Origin: Eubacterium sp.
Lineage (GTDB): Bacteria > Bacillota > Clostridia > Lachnospirales > Lachnospiraceae
Assembly: GCA_017539165.1 (NCBI GenBank)
Contig: JAFYHN010000079.1
Location: 179,473 to 243,472 of the forward strand
Direction of reading: 5' to 3'
Length of the DNA: 64,000 nucleotides
A program made the translations under genes and the position numbers. Numbering within the stretch: position 1 is the stretch's first letter; every line of letters starts with the position of its first letter. Positions 26,208 to 35,700 of this stretch are shown piece after piece. The notes beneath the pieces were generated by a model that saw nothing but the letters and a program-made list of their open reading frames with translations, did no database searches and was not told the origin of the DNA.

Positions 26208-27338
26208 TTAGATAACTTTTAATGCCTCCGATATACGTACCATTTCTTTACACTTTTCTTCATCAGTGGTATGCACATATCGATTCATAGTGATGGAAAT
26301 ATTAGAATGTCCAAGTATTGTCTGTAAGGTCTTCGGTTTCATACCTGCTTCAATACATCTGGTAGCAAATGTATGACGAAGCACATGCATGGAAAACCTC
26401 GGGATTCCAATACGATCACACAGTTTAAAAAGCATCGTATCATATGCACTATTCTTTACAGGAGTTCCTTTTCTGCATAAGAACACGTAATCAGTCCACT
26501 CTAGCAGAATAATTTTGCACATAGCATTTTTCAGCTTCTGCCTGCGAAGGATTTCTATTGCTTCATCAGTCAGAGGAACGCTACGATAGCCTGACTCACT
26601 CTTGGGCGGTCCTACTCTCCACTCGCCTACCGAGTAACGATATTCCATAGTCTGATTCACGTGTAATACTCTTGATTTAAAATCAATATCACTCCATCTA
26701 AGTCCAACCATTTCACCGGTCCGAAGTCCAGTCTGGAGCAAAAACAAATATTGATTCTCGTAGGCATTTCCCTTAATACCTTTTACAAACTTCTTCTGCT
26801 GATCAATGGTTAAAGCTTCTTTTTTAGATACCGCTTTGCCAATATTCGCTTTCACAGTCTTATTACACGGGTTCTTTAAGATTACATCATTTTGAACTGC
26901 ATAATCAAGCATATTATAAAGAGCAATCCTGGCCTGATAAATGGTTGATGATGAATATCCTTCTTCTGCCATCTTATTCATAATCTGCTGACAGGAAAAT
27001 GGCTTTACATCCTTCAATCTCATCTTCCCTATTACCGGTGCGATATTTTTCTCATATCTCTCACGATAGTTTCTGATAGTATTTGGACGAACTGTCTTTT
27101 CTTTTAAATCAATCCAGTAAAGATACCAATCCTTAACACAGATTTCTCTATCGAAAGCACAATCACCTTGCTCATCAGCCAATTGAGAATCAGCTAACCA
27201 TTGTCTACACTCCTGTAATTTGGGAAATACTTTTTGTCTCCGTTTACCATTTCTGTCCGTAAAACGAGCCAGATACAATGAGTCGGAGCGCTGGCTTATC
27301 CCCTTTCCCAGCTCTTTTCCTTTTATATCTTTACCCAT
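26208..27338 (-). CDS. int: Tyrosine recombinase (integrase)
   Basis: A 376-aa Tn916/phage-type integrase with an N-terminal arm-binding segment (AP2-like, YLARFTDRNGKRRQKVFP), a core-binding SAM-like domain (~70-165) and a catalytic domain. R206 (TGLRTGE), H318 and R321 (HVLRHTF), H344 (LGHSN) and Y354 are all in place, so it should be active. AAAGGAG lies eight bases before the ATG. It points out of the element toward ychF, 150 bp away. A hairpin terminator lies immediately upstream, between xis and int. Confidence 0.96.
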   Translation of the reverse strand: MGKDIKGKELGKGISQRSDSLYLARFTDRNGKRRQKVFPKLQECRQWLADSQLADEQGDCAFDREICVKDWYLYWIDLKEKTVRPNTIRNYRERYEKNIAPVIGKMRLKDVKPFSCQQIMNKMAEEGYSSSTIYQARIALYNMLDYAVQNDVILKNPCNKTVKANIGKAVSKKEALTIDQQKKFVKGIKGNAYENQYLFLLQTGLRTGEMVGLRWSDIDFKSRVLHVNQTMEYRYSVGEWRVGPPKSESGYRSVPLTDEAIEILRRQKLKNAMCKIILLEWTDYVFLCRKGTPVKNSAYDTMLFKLCDRIGIPRFSMHVLRHTFATRCIEAGMKPKTLQTILGHSNISITMNRYVHTTDEEKCKEMVRISEALKVI

Positions 27339-27355
27339 ATTAAAAGCTCCTTTCG

Positions 27356-27402
27356 AAAAAAGAGCCCTAATACTCAGAGAGTACTATATCACAAAAGGGC
27401 TC
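27356..27402 (-). terminator. Terminator between xis and int
   Basis: GAGCCCT (27362-27368) pairs with AGGGCTC (27396-27402). On the minus strand the stem is followed directly by six T, then by the int ribosome site. Transcripts from xis should mostly stop here, so int depends on readthrough or antitermination. Confidence 0.75.
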
Positions 27403-27441
27403 CTTTAACTATATAAAAATGAAAATAGATTAAGAAATCCG

Positions 27442-27651
27442 CTACACTTCCCTTGTGTTCTCAATAAACTCTTCAAATTCTTTTCTCTTGATAAGCTTCT
27501 TTTTCCCTACATAAAGAACAAAGGGGCAGTTAGGAATCTTAAGCAGATCTTCAAGCTTATTAATTCCTATATGACTGTATGCAGCAGCTTCTTCTTTTGT
27601 AATAGTAACCTTTCGCCACACTGGGATGTCCTTCATCACATCCTCACTCAT
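27442..27651 (-). CDS. xis: Excisionase, Tn916 Xis family
   Basis: A 69-aa winged-helix DNA-binding protein that directs excision by the integrase. The DIPVWRKVTITKEEAAAY start, GINKLEDLL helix and KKLIKRKEFEEFI end match Tn916 Xis in order and spacing. The ATG overlaps the stop of the DnaC-like gene (TAATG), so it is coupled to the replication genes. An internal ATG at codon 6 is an alternative start. Confidence 0.88.
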   Translation of the reverse strand: MSEDVMKDIPVWRKVTITKEEAAAYSHIGINKLEDLLKIPNCPFVLYVGKKKLIKRKEFEEFIENTREV

Positions 27652-28502
27652 TAATTTCCGCCCCCTCTCTCATAAACTCTTTTTGATATTGCCTCGCTCA
27701 TTAATTTATTGTTCTCTCCCATATTAATCTCTCTGATATTCTTCCCTTCAATCAGAATCGGAGTACACCTCTCGAGAATTCTGTCATAAATCCTCTTATG
27801 AGCCAGATCATTCGGATTCCTAAGATCATCCAATATAATATTGGTTGTAATTATCATAGGCCTACCGCTTCTGTATCTGGTATCAATAACGTTATAGACC
27901 TGTTCTGTCGCATAATCTGTATTACGCTCTATACCCAGATCATCAATTATCAAAAGCGCCTTCTTATTTATATTTTCGATAATCTGATTCTTCTCTTCGG
28001 AAAATGCACCTGTCAGCTGATTTATTATTGTTGAAAAGTTTGTCATATAAACAGAATTCCCTTTATCAATAAGAGCATTTGCTATACACCCTGCAAAATA
28101 TGTCTTACCTGTTCCAGTCTGTCCCCATAGAAGCAGTCCTCTTCCATCAACTTTTAGTTCATCAAATTTATCAACATAGTTTTGTGCCATATAAAGCTTT
28201 GCGTTATATCCTTTGTCATTCTTAAACGTGTAATCCCACATTTTTCTATCCGGTAACCCTGATAGGCGCAAGCCTTCAGTACGCCTTATAAAATCCAATC
28301 TCTCAGCTTCCTTATCCCTGGCATCACGTTCAGCCTCTCCACATTTGCAAAGCGTTCTCACTATGTGCATCTCGCCCTGTATTGGTAAACGAAGCTGTCT
28401 ATGCTTTCCACAGATCTTACAGTGAATAAGTCCATCAATCGGATCTATATACTCATCATCCTCTAAATCACTTAAATTATTGTCATTAAAAGATATATTC
28501 AT
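27651..28502 (-). CDS. DnaC/IstB-like helicase-loader ATPase
   Basis: A 283-aa AAA+ protein. The N-terminus carries a Cys-rich zinc-binding segment (CKIC...CKC, residues ~27-58). Walker A is GQTGTGKT (~125-132), Walker B is LLIIDDLG (~178-185) and a TTN sensor 1 follows. DnaC-like proteins load the replicative helicase, here probably at the element's own origin. It overlaps the RepA_N gene by 4 bp (ATGA) and xis by one base, forming a tight rep-xis unit. Confidence 0.92.
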   Translation of the reverse strand: MNISFNDNNLSDLEDDEYIDPIDGLIHCKICGKHRQLRLPIQGEMHIVRTLCKCGEAERDARDKEAERLDFIRRTEGLRLSGLPDRKMWDYTFKNDKGYNAKLYMAQNYVDKFDELKVDGRGLLLWGQTGTGKTYFAGCIANALIDKGNSVYMTNFSTIINQLTGAFSEEKNQIIENINKKALLIIDDLGIERNTDYATEQVYNVIDTRYRSGRPMIITTNIILDDLRNPNDLAHKRIYDRILERCTPILIEGKNIREINMGENNKLMSEAISKRVYERGGGN

Positions 28503-29041
28503 AAACTCCCTCCACTCTCAGTATATTTATTCTCGCTTACACCCAGTAAATAGTTATACGGATGTTTATTATTAATATTTTTATAATTATTTATATTCTT
28601 ATTAGCGGTACTTTTAGTACCAACTTCATTGTTCTTTTGGGCGCAGCTATTGTTCATTCGGGCGTATTCTTTGGTTCTTTCCGGTATATACTTATGAATA
28701 TAAATTATTGACGCCTTTCCTCGGCCTTGTTCCACTCTGGTAATAAGACCAATCCCATCCTCTCCTAACTCTCTGAATATGTCTCTTGCCTTGTGGTTAC
28801 TGCAGCCAAGAAAAGATTCAACATTTTTCAATGTAAATCTGATATAAAGACGCCCTTCATCATCAACCCACCCACGTTTTGCTGAAAACTCCAAAAGCTC
28901 AAGAAGTTTGGAATATAATAATTTGGCTTCCGCTGATAGTCCCTTTAATATTTCATCCTCGAACAAATACTTCGGCACCCTGTAATATATTCCTCGTTCT
29001 AGCGTATCGTCATACCTATACAGATACTTTTCTATCGCCAT
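28499..29041 (-). CDS. Replication initiator, RepA_N-like winged helix
   Basis: 180 aa. The N-terminus has the RepA_N pattern: YYRVPKYLFED, then LSAEAKLLYSKLLEL, then GWVDDEGRLYIRFTLKNVESFLGCSNHKARDIFREL, a winged helix-turn-helix. The C-terminal third is Asn/Lys-rich and of low complexity. Initiators of this type bind iterons and melt the origin. A GGGAGG eight bases upstream sets the ATG. A shorter paralogue lies immediately upstream. Confidence 0.85.
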   Translation of the reverse strand: MAIEKYLYRYDDTLERGIYYRVPKYLFEDEILKGLSAEAKLLYSKLLELLEFSAKRGWVDDEGRLYIRFTLKNVESFLGCSNHKARDIFRELGEDGIGLITRVEQGRGKASIIYIHKYIPERTKEYARMNNSCAQKNNEVGTKSTANKNINNYKNINNKHPYNYLLGVSENKYTESGGSL

Positions 29042-29079
29042 CGGGTCCGCCTCCCTTCATGATAATGTTTTGAGCAGTA

Positions 29080-29454
29080 TTACTCTTCTTTCTTATACCA
29101 ATTCACATAAATAATCGTTTTACAGCCTCGTCCCGCGCCTGTTTTAATAATCAGTCCTATACCACCCCTAAAATCAAGTTCTTTAAGAACATCCTGGGCT
29201 TTATGGCAGCTACAATTCAGGAACTCCTGTATTTCTTTTATTGTTATAGTTATATAAAACCTTCCAGACGAATCCTGCTGTTTCTTTTCTCGTGCTTCTA
29301 ATGCTAATTGAACAAATCTTGAATAGAGCAGCTTCGCCTCAGCTGAAAGATTTTTGAAATAACTATCTTCAACAATAAACTTAGGAATATAAAAGTAATC
29401 CGATATAAGATATCCCATAAACTTTCTAGGATCCGGATAATTGATTATTGGCAT
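29080..29454 (-). CDS. Second RepA_N-like protein, short paralogue
   Basis: 124 aa, aligning end to end with the DNA-binding part of the next gene: YIPKFIVEDSYFKNLSAEAKLLYSRF, then GRFYITITIKEIQEFLNCSCHKAQDVLKEL. It lacks the low-complexity tail. AAGGAGG lies eight bases before the ATG at 29454. It could be a second initiator, a copy-number or excision regulator, or a truncated duplicate. The two genes are 38 bp apart. Confidence 0.75.
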   Translation of the reverse strand: MPIINYPDPRKFMGYLISDYFYIPKFIVEDSYFKNLSAEAKLLYSRFVQLALEAREKKQQDSSGRFYITITIKEIQEFLNCSCHKAQDVLKELDFRGGIGLIIKTGAGRGCKTIIYVNWYKKEE

Positions 29455-29676
29455 TATCTTCACCTCCTTTCACTTAACACTCAAATATCAGGGGTTTTAA
29501 CAACCATAATTTTATAATTTGTTATACCCACATTCACCCAACAAACTTTTTGAAAGGTGTTTTACAACCATTTTGATCATTTTTCCCAAAAAAATTCATT
29601 CCTAACAGTGCCTTATATTAATCGCACGGAAATACAGCTGTTTTACAACCAAAAAGATATAATTTTAAAAATAAAA

Positions 29677-29711
29677 AACAGCGAAGAGATTTCTGTTATC
29701 TCCTCACTGTT
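29677..29711 (-). terminator. Terminator downstream of the defence operon
   Basis: AACAG-GA-GAGA (from 29677) pairs with TCTC-TC-CTGTT (to 29711) with small bulges. On the minus strand it is followed by TTTTTTATTTTT. It would end transcripts from the defence operon before they reach the rep genes. Confidence 0.65.
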
Positions 29712-29743
29712 CGTGAATTTAACTATGTAATTCATTTAAAGAA

Positions 29744-29838
29744 TACCCTGAAAGTATATTTTCCTAAAGAGAATAGATTACCCCAAAAGCATATTCTCTA
29801 AGAAATTGCTATATTACCCCAGAAGTATATTCTTCTAA
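29744..29838. repeat. Three iteron-like repeats, ~35-bp period
   Basis: Units TACCC(T/C)(G/A)(A/G)AAG(T/C)ATATT begin near 29744, 29779 and 29815 and share a trailing CTAA. Around the middle unit AGAGAATA and TATTCTCT also make an 8-bp dyad. Regular spacing beside an initiator gene suggests iterons. Confidence 0.55.
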
Positions 29839-30055
29839 TAAAGCGCAAGATACGCCTTTTGTAAAACAAAACGCAACTTGTTAAGGGCCGCCCCTAATAC
29901 CCCGGCAATATCCAATAACCTTTATTGCCATATTTTATCATATAATACATAGATTATATAAGGCTTATCTCATAGCATATACCAATGTTTACACAATATC
30001 CTATTCCATTTCTATCAAAAAAGTGCATTTTAAAAACTATAATATTATAAAAACT

Positions 30056-31366
30056 TTAATATCTCCTTTTTTCAGGGATCAAATTGATAGGTACATTTAT
30101 CTTTGCCTTTGCAACACAGATATTATTTTTCACCAAATAACACTCAGTATAATGCGGCCCTCTAAACACAGAATGTTCCCTGTGAGATGATACCCCCTTG
30201 ACTATTTGTCCACGTATATCATCTCGAGATTCTGCTTCTTTTCCAACATTTCTCACCTTCCAATATATATCATATGGTTGTGGACAATCTGTCGATATAA
30301 TCATAAATTCTAAGCTTTTGTCAACCTTCAAAAAACCATCTGCTTTTATAATTCGAGAAAGCAGATTAGGGCGCCAGCCATCTTGTTTTACTTCACAATC
30401 AATTTTCAAATTATAAATTATATCAACAGGAAATTTATCTCTTATAAACTCTTCTGTATTTCTATATTCTTTAACACTATAATCACGCACTTCTTTGTCG
30501 ATTTTAGGAAAATCATGTCCAAGAATTTCTCGAAGAACTTCATTTATACTGTCATCACTCGCATTATAAATTTTTTCATATGCTTGCTTAGCCTTTTTAA
30601 CAAATCTTCCTTTTCCCTTATCTGAAACATGCTGGTTACTCCCTAGTGCAAACCAATAACTCTGATTTGAATCTTCCTCTTTTAAAAATCCAAATAAATC
30701 TAACAGTATCTTCCTGTAGTCATAGTAAGTTGCATCTTCAAAACAATCATTATTCTCAAAGAACTCTGCAACAAGTGTATCTATTAACAATCCACTAAAT
30801 GAGAAACCAACATTATTTTTCCATGTTCTTAAAATACCTGTAAAGTTTCGAAAAGCACCATTGGACGAATCATCAATATCATCACATGCCTCTTGTTCCA
30901 GCAACGGTTTTGTAATCTTCCAACTACCACCATCATGAGTATCAGGATAAACAAAAGAAGTATCATCGTTTATAAATGCAGGTACAAGCTCTACCGTATA
31001 TGCATCAAAATCTATAACTACAACTTGACCATCTCCGCTTATTTCGGTTTTAGGATATCTTTCTTTTAAAACATTTTTTACTTCTTGAAGTAATTGCGAC
31101 TGCCCCCCACTCTCATATCCATTGTATTTGTCATAAATCTCGTCAGGAAGAACAAACAATAAATCAAGGTCACTGCTTCCTTTAATAGCTGTTTTTCGAC
31201 CCACAGATCCGACAATATACATATGCTCGGACTCTTCCCCTGTAACATCGTAGAATTCCTTATTAAGTTTTTTAGCTATCTCTGCAGATGTAGTCCTCAT
31301 AGCACTATCATCAAGTTTTATCTTTTTACAAAAATTCTTAAAATCACTGCTTAGTGACAACTTCAC
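30056..31366 (-). CDS. CD-NTase (SMODS) with C-terminal AGS-C sensor domain
   Basis: 436 aa. The N-terminal half is a cGAS/DncV-like nucleotidyltransferase: GS at 53-54, the DLD metal-binding pair at D66/D68 and the third acid in VELVPAF (E126) are all intact, followed by the helical OAS-type domain (PDTHDGGSW). Residues ~300-436 match the AGS-C sensor described with SMODS enzymes (KVRNVGKEAE, RGQIVKG, HYTECYLVKNN). Such enzymes make cyclic or linear oligonucleotide alarms on infection in CBASS. The start is a GTG at 31366, 16 bp after the 2TM effector. It is the last gene of the defence operon. Confidence 0.88.
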   Translation of the reverse strand: MKLSLSSDFKNFCKKIKLDDSAMRTTSAEIAKKLNKEFYDVTGEESEHMYIVGSVGRKTAIKGSSDLDLLFVLPDEIYDKYNGYESGGQSQLLQEVKNVLKERYPKTEISGDGQVVVIDFDAYTVELVPAFINDDTSFVYPDTHDGGSWKITKPLLEQEACDDIDDSSNGAFRNFTGILRTWKNNVGFSFSGLLIDTLVAEFFENNDCFEDATYYDYRKILLDLFGFLKEEDSNQSYWFALGSNQHVSDKGKGRFVKKAKQAYEKIYNASDDSINEVLREILGHDFPKIDKEVRDYSVKEYRNTEEFIRDKFPVDIIYNLKIDCEVKQDGWRPNLLSRIIKADGFLKVDKSLEFMIISTDCPQPYDIYWKVRNVGKEAESRDDIRGQIVKGVSSHREHSVFRGPHYTECYLVKNNICVAKAKINVPINLIPEKRRY

Positions 31367-31382
31367 CCTCTCCCTTCAATTT

Positions 31383-31946
31383 TTAAGCTTTTATATTCCC
31401 CTTTAACGACTCAGGTAAAAATCTATCAATTTCCCCTTCTGTAAATGTATAATCTTTATCAACTTCTAATCTTTTTTTTGCTCTTGTAACCGCTTTATTA
31501 TTTGTTGCTGGTGCAGAAATAAATATTTCATTTGATTCACTCATTACCAGTTCATACTTTTCCTGAATCTCATCTGCCGGTTTTTTCATCATATGTATTT
31601 CTGCAATTATACTTAGCATTTTATTCCTTACAACAAGAAATCTGTTAGCATAATCCTTGTTTTCTTTTGCCATACTTTTTAAATCAAAACTTTTTAAATA
31701 TGCTGTAATAAAAAGCGTTGTAAATGATAAAAGAATAGTTATCACTTTTATCCATAGCTTATCTTGATAAAAAGTCGAAAAAATTCCACAAGAAGTGAGA
31801 GCCGCCGAAAAAATATTAATAGTCTCAATTAATTTATATTTTTCTTCGTATATTTCAGCCTGTTGTTCTTGTATCTTGTGAGTCCAAACAACACTAGCAT
31901 AGTTTTGCCTTACTAAATCTAATAGTTTCTGATATTGTTCTTTCAT
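31383..31946 (-). CDS. SLATT-domain 2TM effector
   Basis: A 187-aa protein with two adjacent membrane helices (residues ~42-62 and ~66-86) flanked by long helical, charged cytoplasmic segments. This is the SLATT layout (SMODS- and SLOG-associating 2TM). SLATT proteins are predicted membrane-pore effectors triggered by the nucleotide made by a neighbouring CD-NTase, giving abortive infection. Here it is flanked on both sides by CD-NTase genes. AAGGAGG precedes the ATG by five bases. The family call rests on topology and context rather than a conserved motif. Confidence 0.8.
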   Translation of the reverse strand: MKEQYQKLLDLVRQNYASVVWTHKIQEQQAEIYEEKYKLIETINIFSAALTSCGIFSTFYQDKLWIKVITILLSFTTLFITAYLKSFDLKSMAKENKDYANRFLVVRNKMLSIIAEIHMMKKPADEIQEKYELVMSESNEIFISAPATNNKAVTRAKKRLEVDKDYTFTEGEIDRFLPESLKGNIKA

Positions 31947-31956
31947 TAGTCCCTCC

Positions 31957-32778
31957 TTAATTAGCCATGAAGTTTAATATACTTCCCAAAACATCCCATC
32001 CTTTTTGTGAATCAACTTGCAATCCACTACCTGGTGCCTTAATACTTGGTTTAATCATACCAAACATCGAAATCTCATTGTAATAATCTAACAAGGCCTC
32101 TTCATATTTTTTCTGTGATACAACATGTTTCTCACCATCTCTAGTAAAACGCCAACCTCCTATAGCTTCATAAACAAATGAATCAATAAGAATTCCAGAT
32201 AAATGATAGCTCGAAAAATTGTTATCCCTTATATAACGGATATGCTTACAAGTCGCATACAGCAGGCCGTTTGTAATGTTATCTTTCTGTTTCATAGCCT
32301 TTTGTTCTGCTTTGGGATTAGTTGTCATCCAGTTTCCGCCCATGTGTGTGTCTGGATACTTATATATCTCATCATAATTCCAGTAGTTCCGAACCTTGAA
32401 TGCAGGCAATATTTCAAACTTCATCCCATCCGAAAATTTCACAACGACAACTTGTCCGTCACCTCTAATATCAGTATTCGGATATGTGTCTAAAATGGCA
32501 TTCTTAACTGCTTGAAGAAGTCTAGACTGACCATTCCCATTCATAGTAGAAAAACGATTATATTCACTTTCTGGAAGTTGAATAAGCACGTCCAAATCAC
32601 TAGTATTTATTGCAGTCCCTCTTCCATATGAACCAACATAAATACTATGATCAACATCACTACTACTGTTCCAAAATGACTGATTTACTGATTTTGTAAT
32701 TTTATGGTATCTTAAAGAAATTTTGCTTCTAGTACTATCATCTATTTTATGTTGTTCCTTAATTACACGTGAACTAAT
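31957..32778 (-). CDS. CD-NTase (SMODS) without sensor domain; probable ATT start
   Basis: A cGAS/DncV-like nucleotidyltransferase of about 273 aa: GS (49-50), DLD (D61/D63), the third acid in FEILPAF and PDTHMGGNW are all present. It ends before any AGS-C domain. Between the preceding in-frame TAA and the TTG encoding the Leu of DLD there is no ATG, GTG or TTG, yet the reading frame encodes a normal N-terminus. The best initiation codon is ATT at 32778-32776, eight bases after an AGGAGG and overlapping the TAG of hsdR. Starting at the TTG (32595) would delete the GS loop and one catalytic Asp environment, so I reject it. Confidence 0.75.
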   Translation of the reverse strand: MSSRVIKEQHKIDDSTRSKISLRYHKITKSVNQSFWNSSSDVDHSIYVGSYGRGTAINTSDLDVLIQLPESEYNRFSTMNGNGQSRLLQAVKNAILDTYPNTDIRGDGQVVVVKFSDGMKFEILPAFKVRNYWNYDEIYKYPDTHMGGNWMTTNPKAEQKAMKQKDNITNGLLYATCKHIRYIRDNNFSSYHLSGILIDSFVYEAIGGWRFTRDGEKHVVSQKKYEEALLDYYNEISMFGMIKPSIKAPGSGLQVDSQKGWDVLGSILNFMAN

Positions 32779-35700
32779 CTGAATCCCCTCCTTCCATGTT
32801 TATAACATAATTCAAACTTTCTTCTGCCTCAATCATTCCTCCAACATTATAAAACTTCTCATAATACGCTTTTAATCTTTCAATTACACGTGCTTTGACT
32901 TCAGCACGTTGTCCACCTCCAAACCTTGAAATAGGTGGCAATATTTTATCGATGTCAGTTCCTGTTGTTTTTAATTCACCCAATCGGAATGCATACTCCA
33001 TGAGCCTTCTAGCAGCTTCTTCTTGAAGCCTTTCTTCCTGAATAATAACTACCAATTGTTGCTCACGCTGAGCCGCAACGTAGTTATTCCATTCAGTCAT
33101 AATGTCATCGACATCATTGATACCTGCAATGAAGTTCTCGATAAGAGCTTTCTTACTTCTAAGTTCAGGACTTGCAGCAATCGCTTTCTTGATGGTGACA
33201 AGTACTTCCTTGTCCTCACAATGGCTGTCATGATACTTCTTAACCAGCATGAGAATATAATCAATATTGATTTCAATCTGCTTGATAAGTTCAATCTCAA
33301 AGACGATATCGTCATCAATATTAACCGCTGTATGCTCTTCACGCTTACGTTTCCACTCATCACGAAGATCCTGATACTTTCCAAGGTAATCCTGCATATC
33401 ACGGTCTGAAAGGATTTCTTTCCCTGCAAACTCGTCAAAGGAACTAAGGAGGTTTCTCATTCTAAGGATTGCACCAAACAGTGAGATAAAAGCCTTCTGA
33501 TTGGTTTCACCTTCAATACGAGCTTCTTCTACTGGGAACTTTGTTGTAAGTTCTTCAATCATATCAACATAGCCCGGATGCGGTGTATCATCTACTCCGG
33601 TGTAACCGTAGTAGTAATCCTTGAAACTCTGCATCAGAACGATGCCGCCTGCATCTTTATCTCCAAATAAGGAAATAGCTGAATCCACCCTCTTCTGAAG
33701 ATTACGGAAGCAAACAATATTACCGAAAGTCTTAATAGAATTGAGGATTCGGTTCGTTCTTGAAAAGGCCTGGATTAACCCATGCATCTTCAAGTTCTTA
33801 TCAACCCAAAGAGTATTCAGCGTTGTTGCATCAAAACCGGTAAGGAACATATTTACTACGATAAGAAGGTCAATCTCCTTATTCTTCATTCTAAGAGATA
33901 CATCCTTATAATAATTCTGGAACTTATCGCTGGATGTATCATAATTTGTATTAAACATCTTATTGTAGTCATCAATAGCAGCTTCCAAGAAGTCTCTGCT
34001 TGACTGATCAAGAGCTGATGTATCCTCTGAATTTTCCTCTCCTAGCAAACCATTATCTTCTTCCGCTTCCTCTTCATTTGCTGCGAAGCTAAAGATTGTA
34101 GCGACACGCAGCTTCTTAGATGGATCCGCCTGCATCTGCTTCTTAAACTCTTCGTAATAAAGCTTTGCCATCGGAACAGATGCCACAGCAAAAATAGAAT
34201 TGAAACCACTGAGTCTTTGCTGTTGCTTAATCTCTTCAACTGTTCCTTGCTTTGAAGATGCCACCTCTTCAATGTTAATCAAAGAGTTATAAACGTATGA
34301 CTTATCTCCTCTATAGGTCTTTCGATCAAAGTTATCAAGGATATACTTTGTGACCATAGAGATTCTCTGAGGTGCCATCATAGCCTTTTCTCTGGCAATA
34401 TCCCACACCTCTTCATCTTCGATGTTGTCATCAATGTCCATCGTTTTTATGTAGTCAACGCGGAACGGAAGAACGTTCTTGTCATTGATAGCATCTACAA
34501 TAGTATAGGAATGAAGCTGATCTCCAAAGGTCTGCTCTGTTGTAAAGAAAGTCGTCTTTCTCGTACTTCCGATATTTGTCGGGAAGATCGGAGTTCCTGT
34601 AAATCCAAACAAATGGTACTTCTTAAAGTGCTTTACGATAGCTGCATGCATATCGCCAAACTGACTGCGGTGACATTCATCAAAAATAATAACCACATGC
34701 TTGTTGTAAATCTCATGCTCCTTATTCTTCTTGATAAATGTAGCCAGCTTCTGAATGGTGGTAATGATAATCTTATACTCATGATGAACACCATTCTTAT
34801 CCTTATCTTCCAACTGTCTCTGAAGGATTGAAGTCTTCGTATTGCTATTGGCAGCTCCCTTTTCGAATCTGTCATACTCCTTCATGGTCTGATAATCCAG
34901 ATCTTTACGGTCTACAACAAAGAGCACCTTGTCAATGTAAGGCAGATTAGAAGCCAATCTTGCTGTCTTAAATGAAGTCAGGGTCTTTCCGGAACCTGTT
35001 GTATGCCAAATGTAACCACCGCCGGAAATATCCCCATACTTTTTATAGTTATTTGCAATTTCAATACGGTTAAGAATACGCTCCGTAGCAGTAATCTGAT
35101 ATGGACGCATAACCATAAGCATATTCTCGGAAGTAAAGATACAGTACTTCGTGAGGATATTAAGGATCGTATGTCTTGCAAAGAAAGTCTTCGTAAAGTC
35201 TACAAGATCAGCAATAACTCTATTCTTTGAGTCAGCCCAATAAGATGTGAATTCAAAGCTATTGCTTGTCTTACCCTTCTTTGTCTTCGCTGCATTTGCA
35301 TCTTTGATGGCGTTAAATCGTGTACTATTTGAGTAATACTTGGTATTTGTTCCATTCGAGATTACAAATAACTGTACATACTCAAACAATCCGCAGCCTG
35401 CCCAGAAGCTGTCTCTCTGATATCTGTTAATCTGGTTAAACGCTTCTCTGATAGCAACGCCACGTCTCTTAAGTTCCACATGAACAAGTGGAAATCCGTT
35501 TACAAGAATTGTCACATCGTAGCGATTATCATGCTTTGCACCATCAGCGGTTCCGATAACATACTGATTGATAACCTGAAGGAAATTATTGTGGATGTTC
35601 TTCTTGTCAATGATGGTAATATTTTTCGTACTACCGTCATCTCGCTTAAGAACCTGAACATTATCCTCCTGGATCTTTCTCGTCTTCTCAACAATGCCTT

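Larger units (their letters stand above)
29464..30055. other. Non-coding, AT-rich origin-like region of the element
   Basis: A ~590-bp stretch without a credible gene. It holds three copies of a GTTTTA(A/C)AACCA-type unit (near 29493, 29558, 29640), a terminator hairpin (29677-29711) and three phased repeats (29744-29838). Placed directly upstream of the initiator genes, it is the best candidate for the element's replication origin; this is inference. Confidence 0.5.

Noticed and set aside
31957-32595. CD-NTase starting at the TTG of the DLD motif
   Set aside because: That start removes the GS loop and about 60 residues that are clearly coding and family-like.
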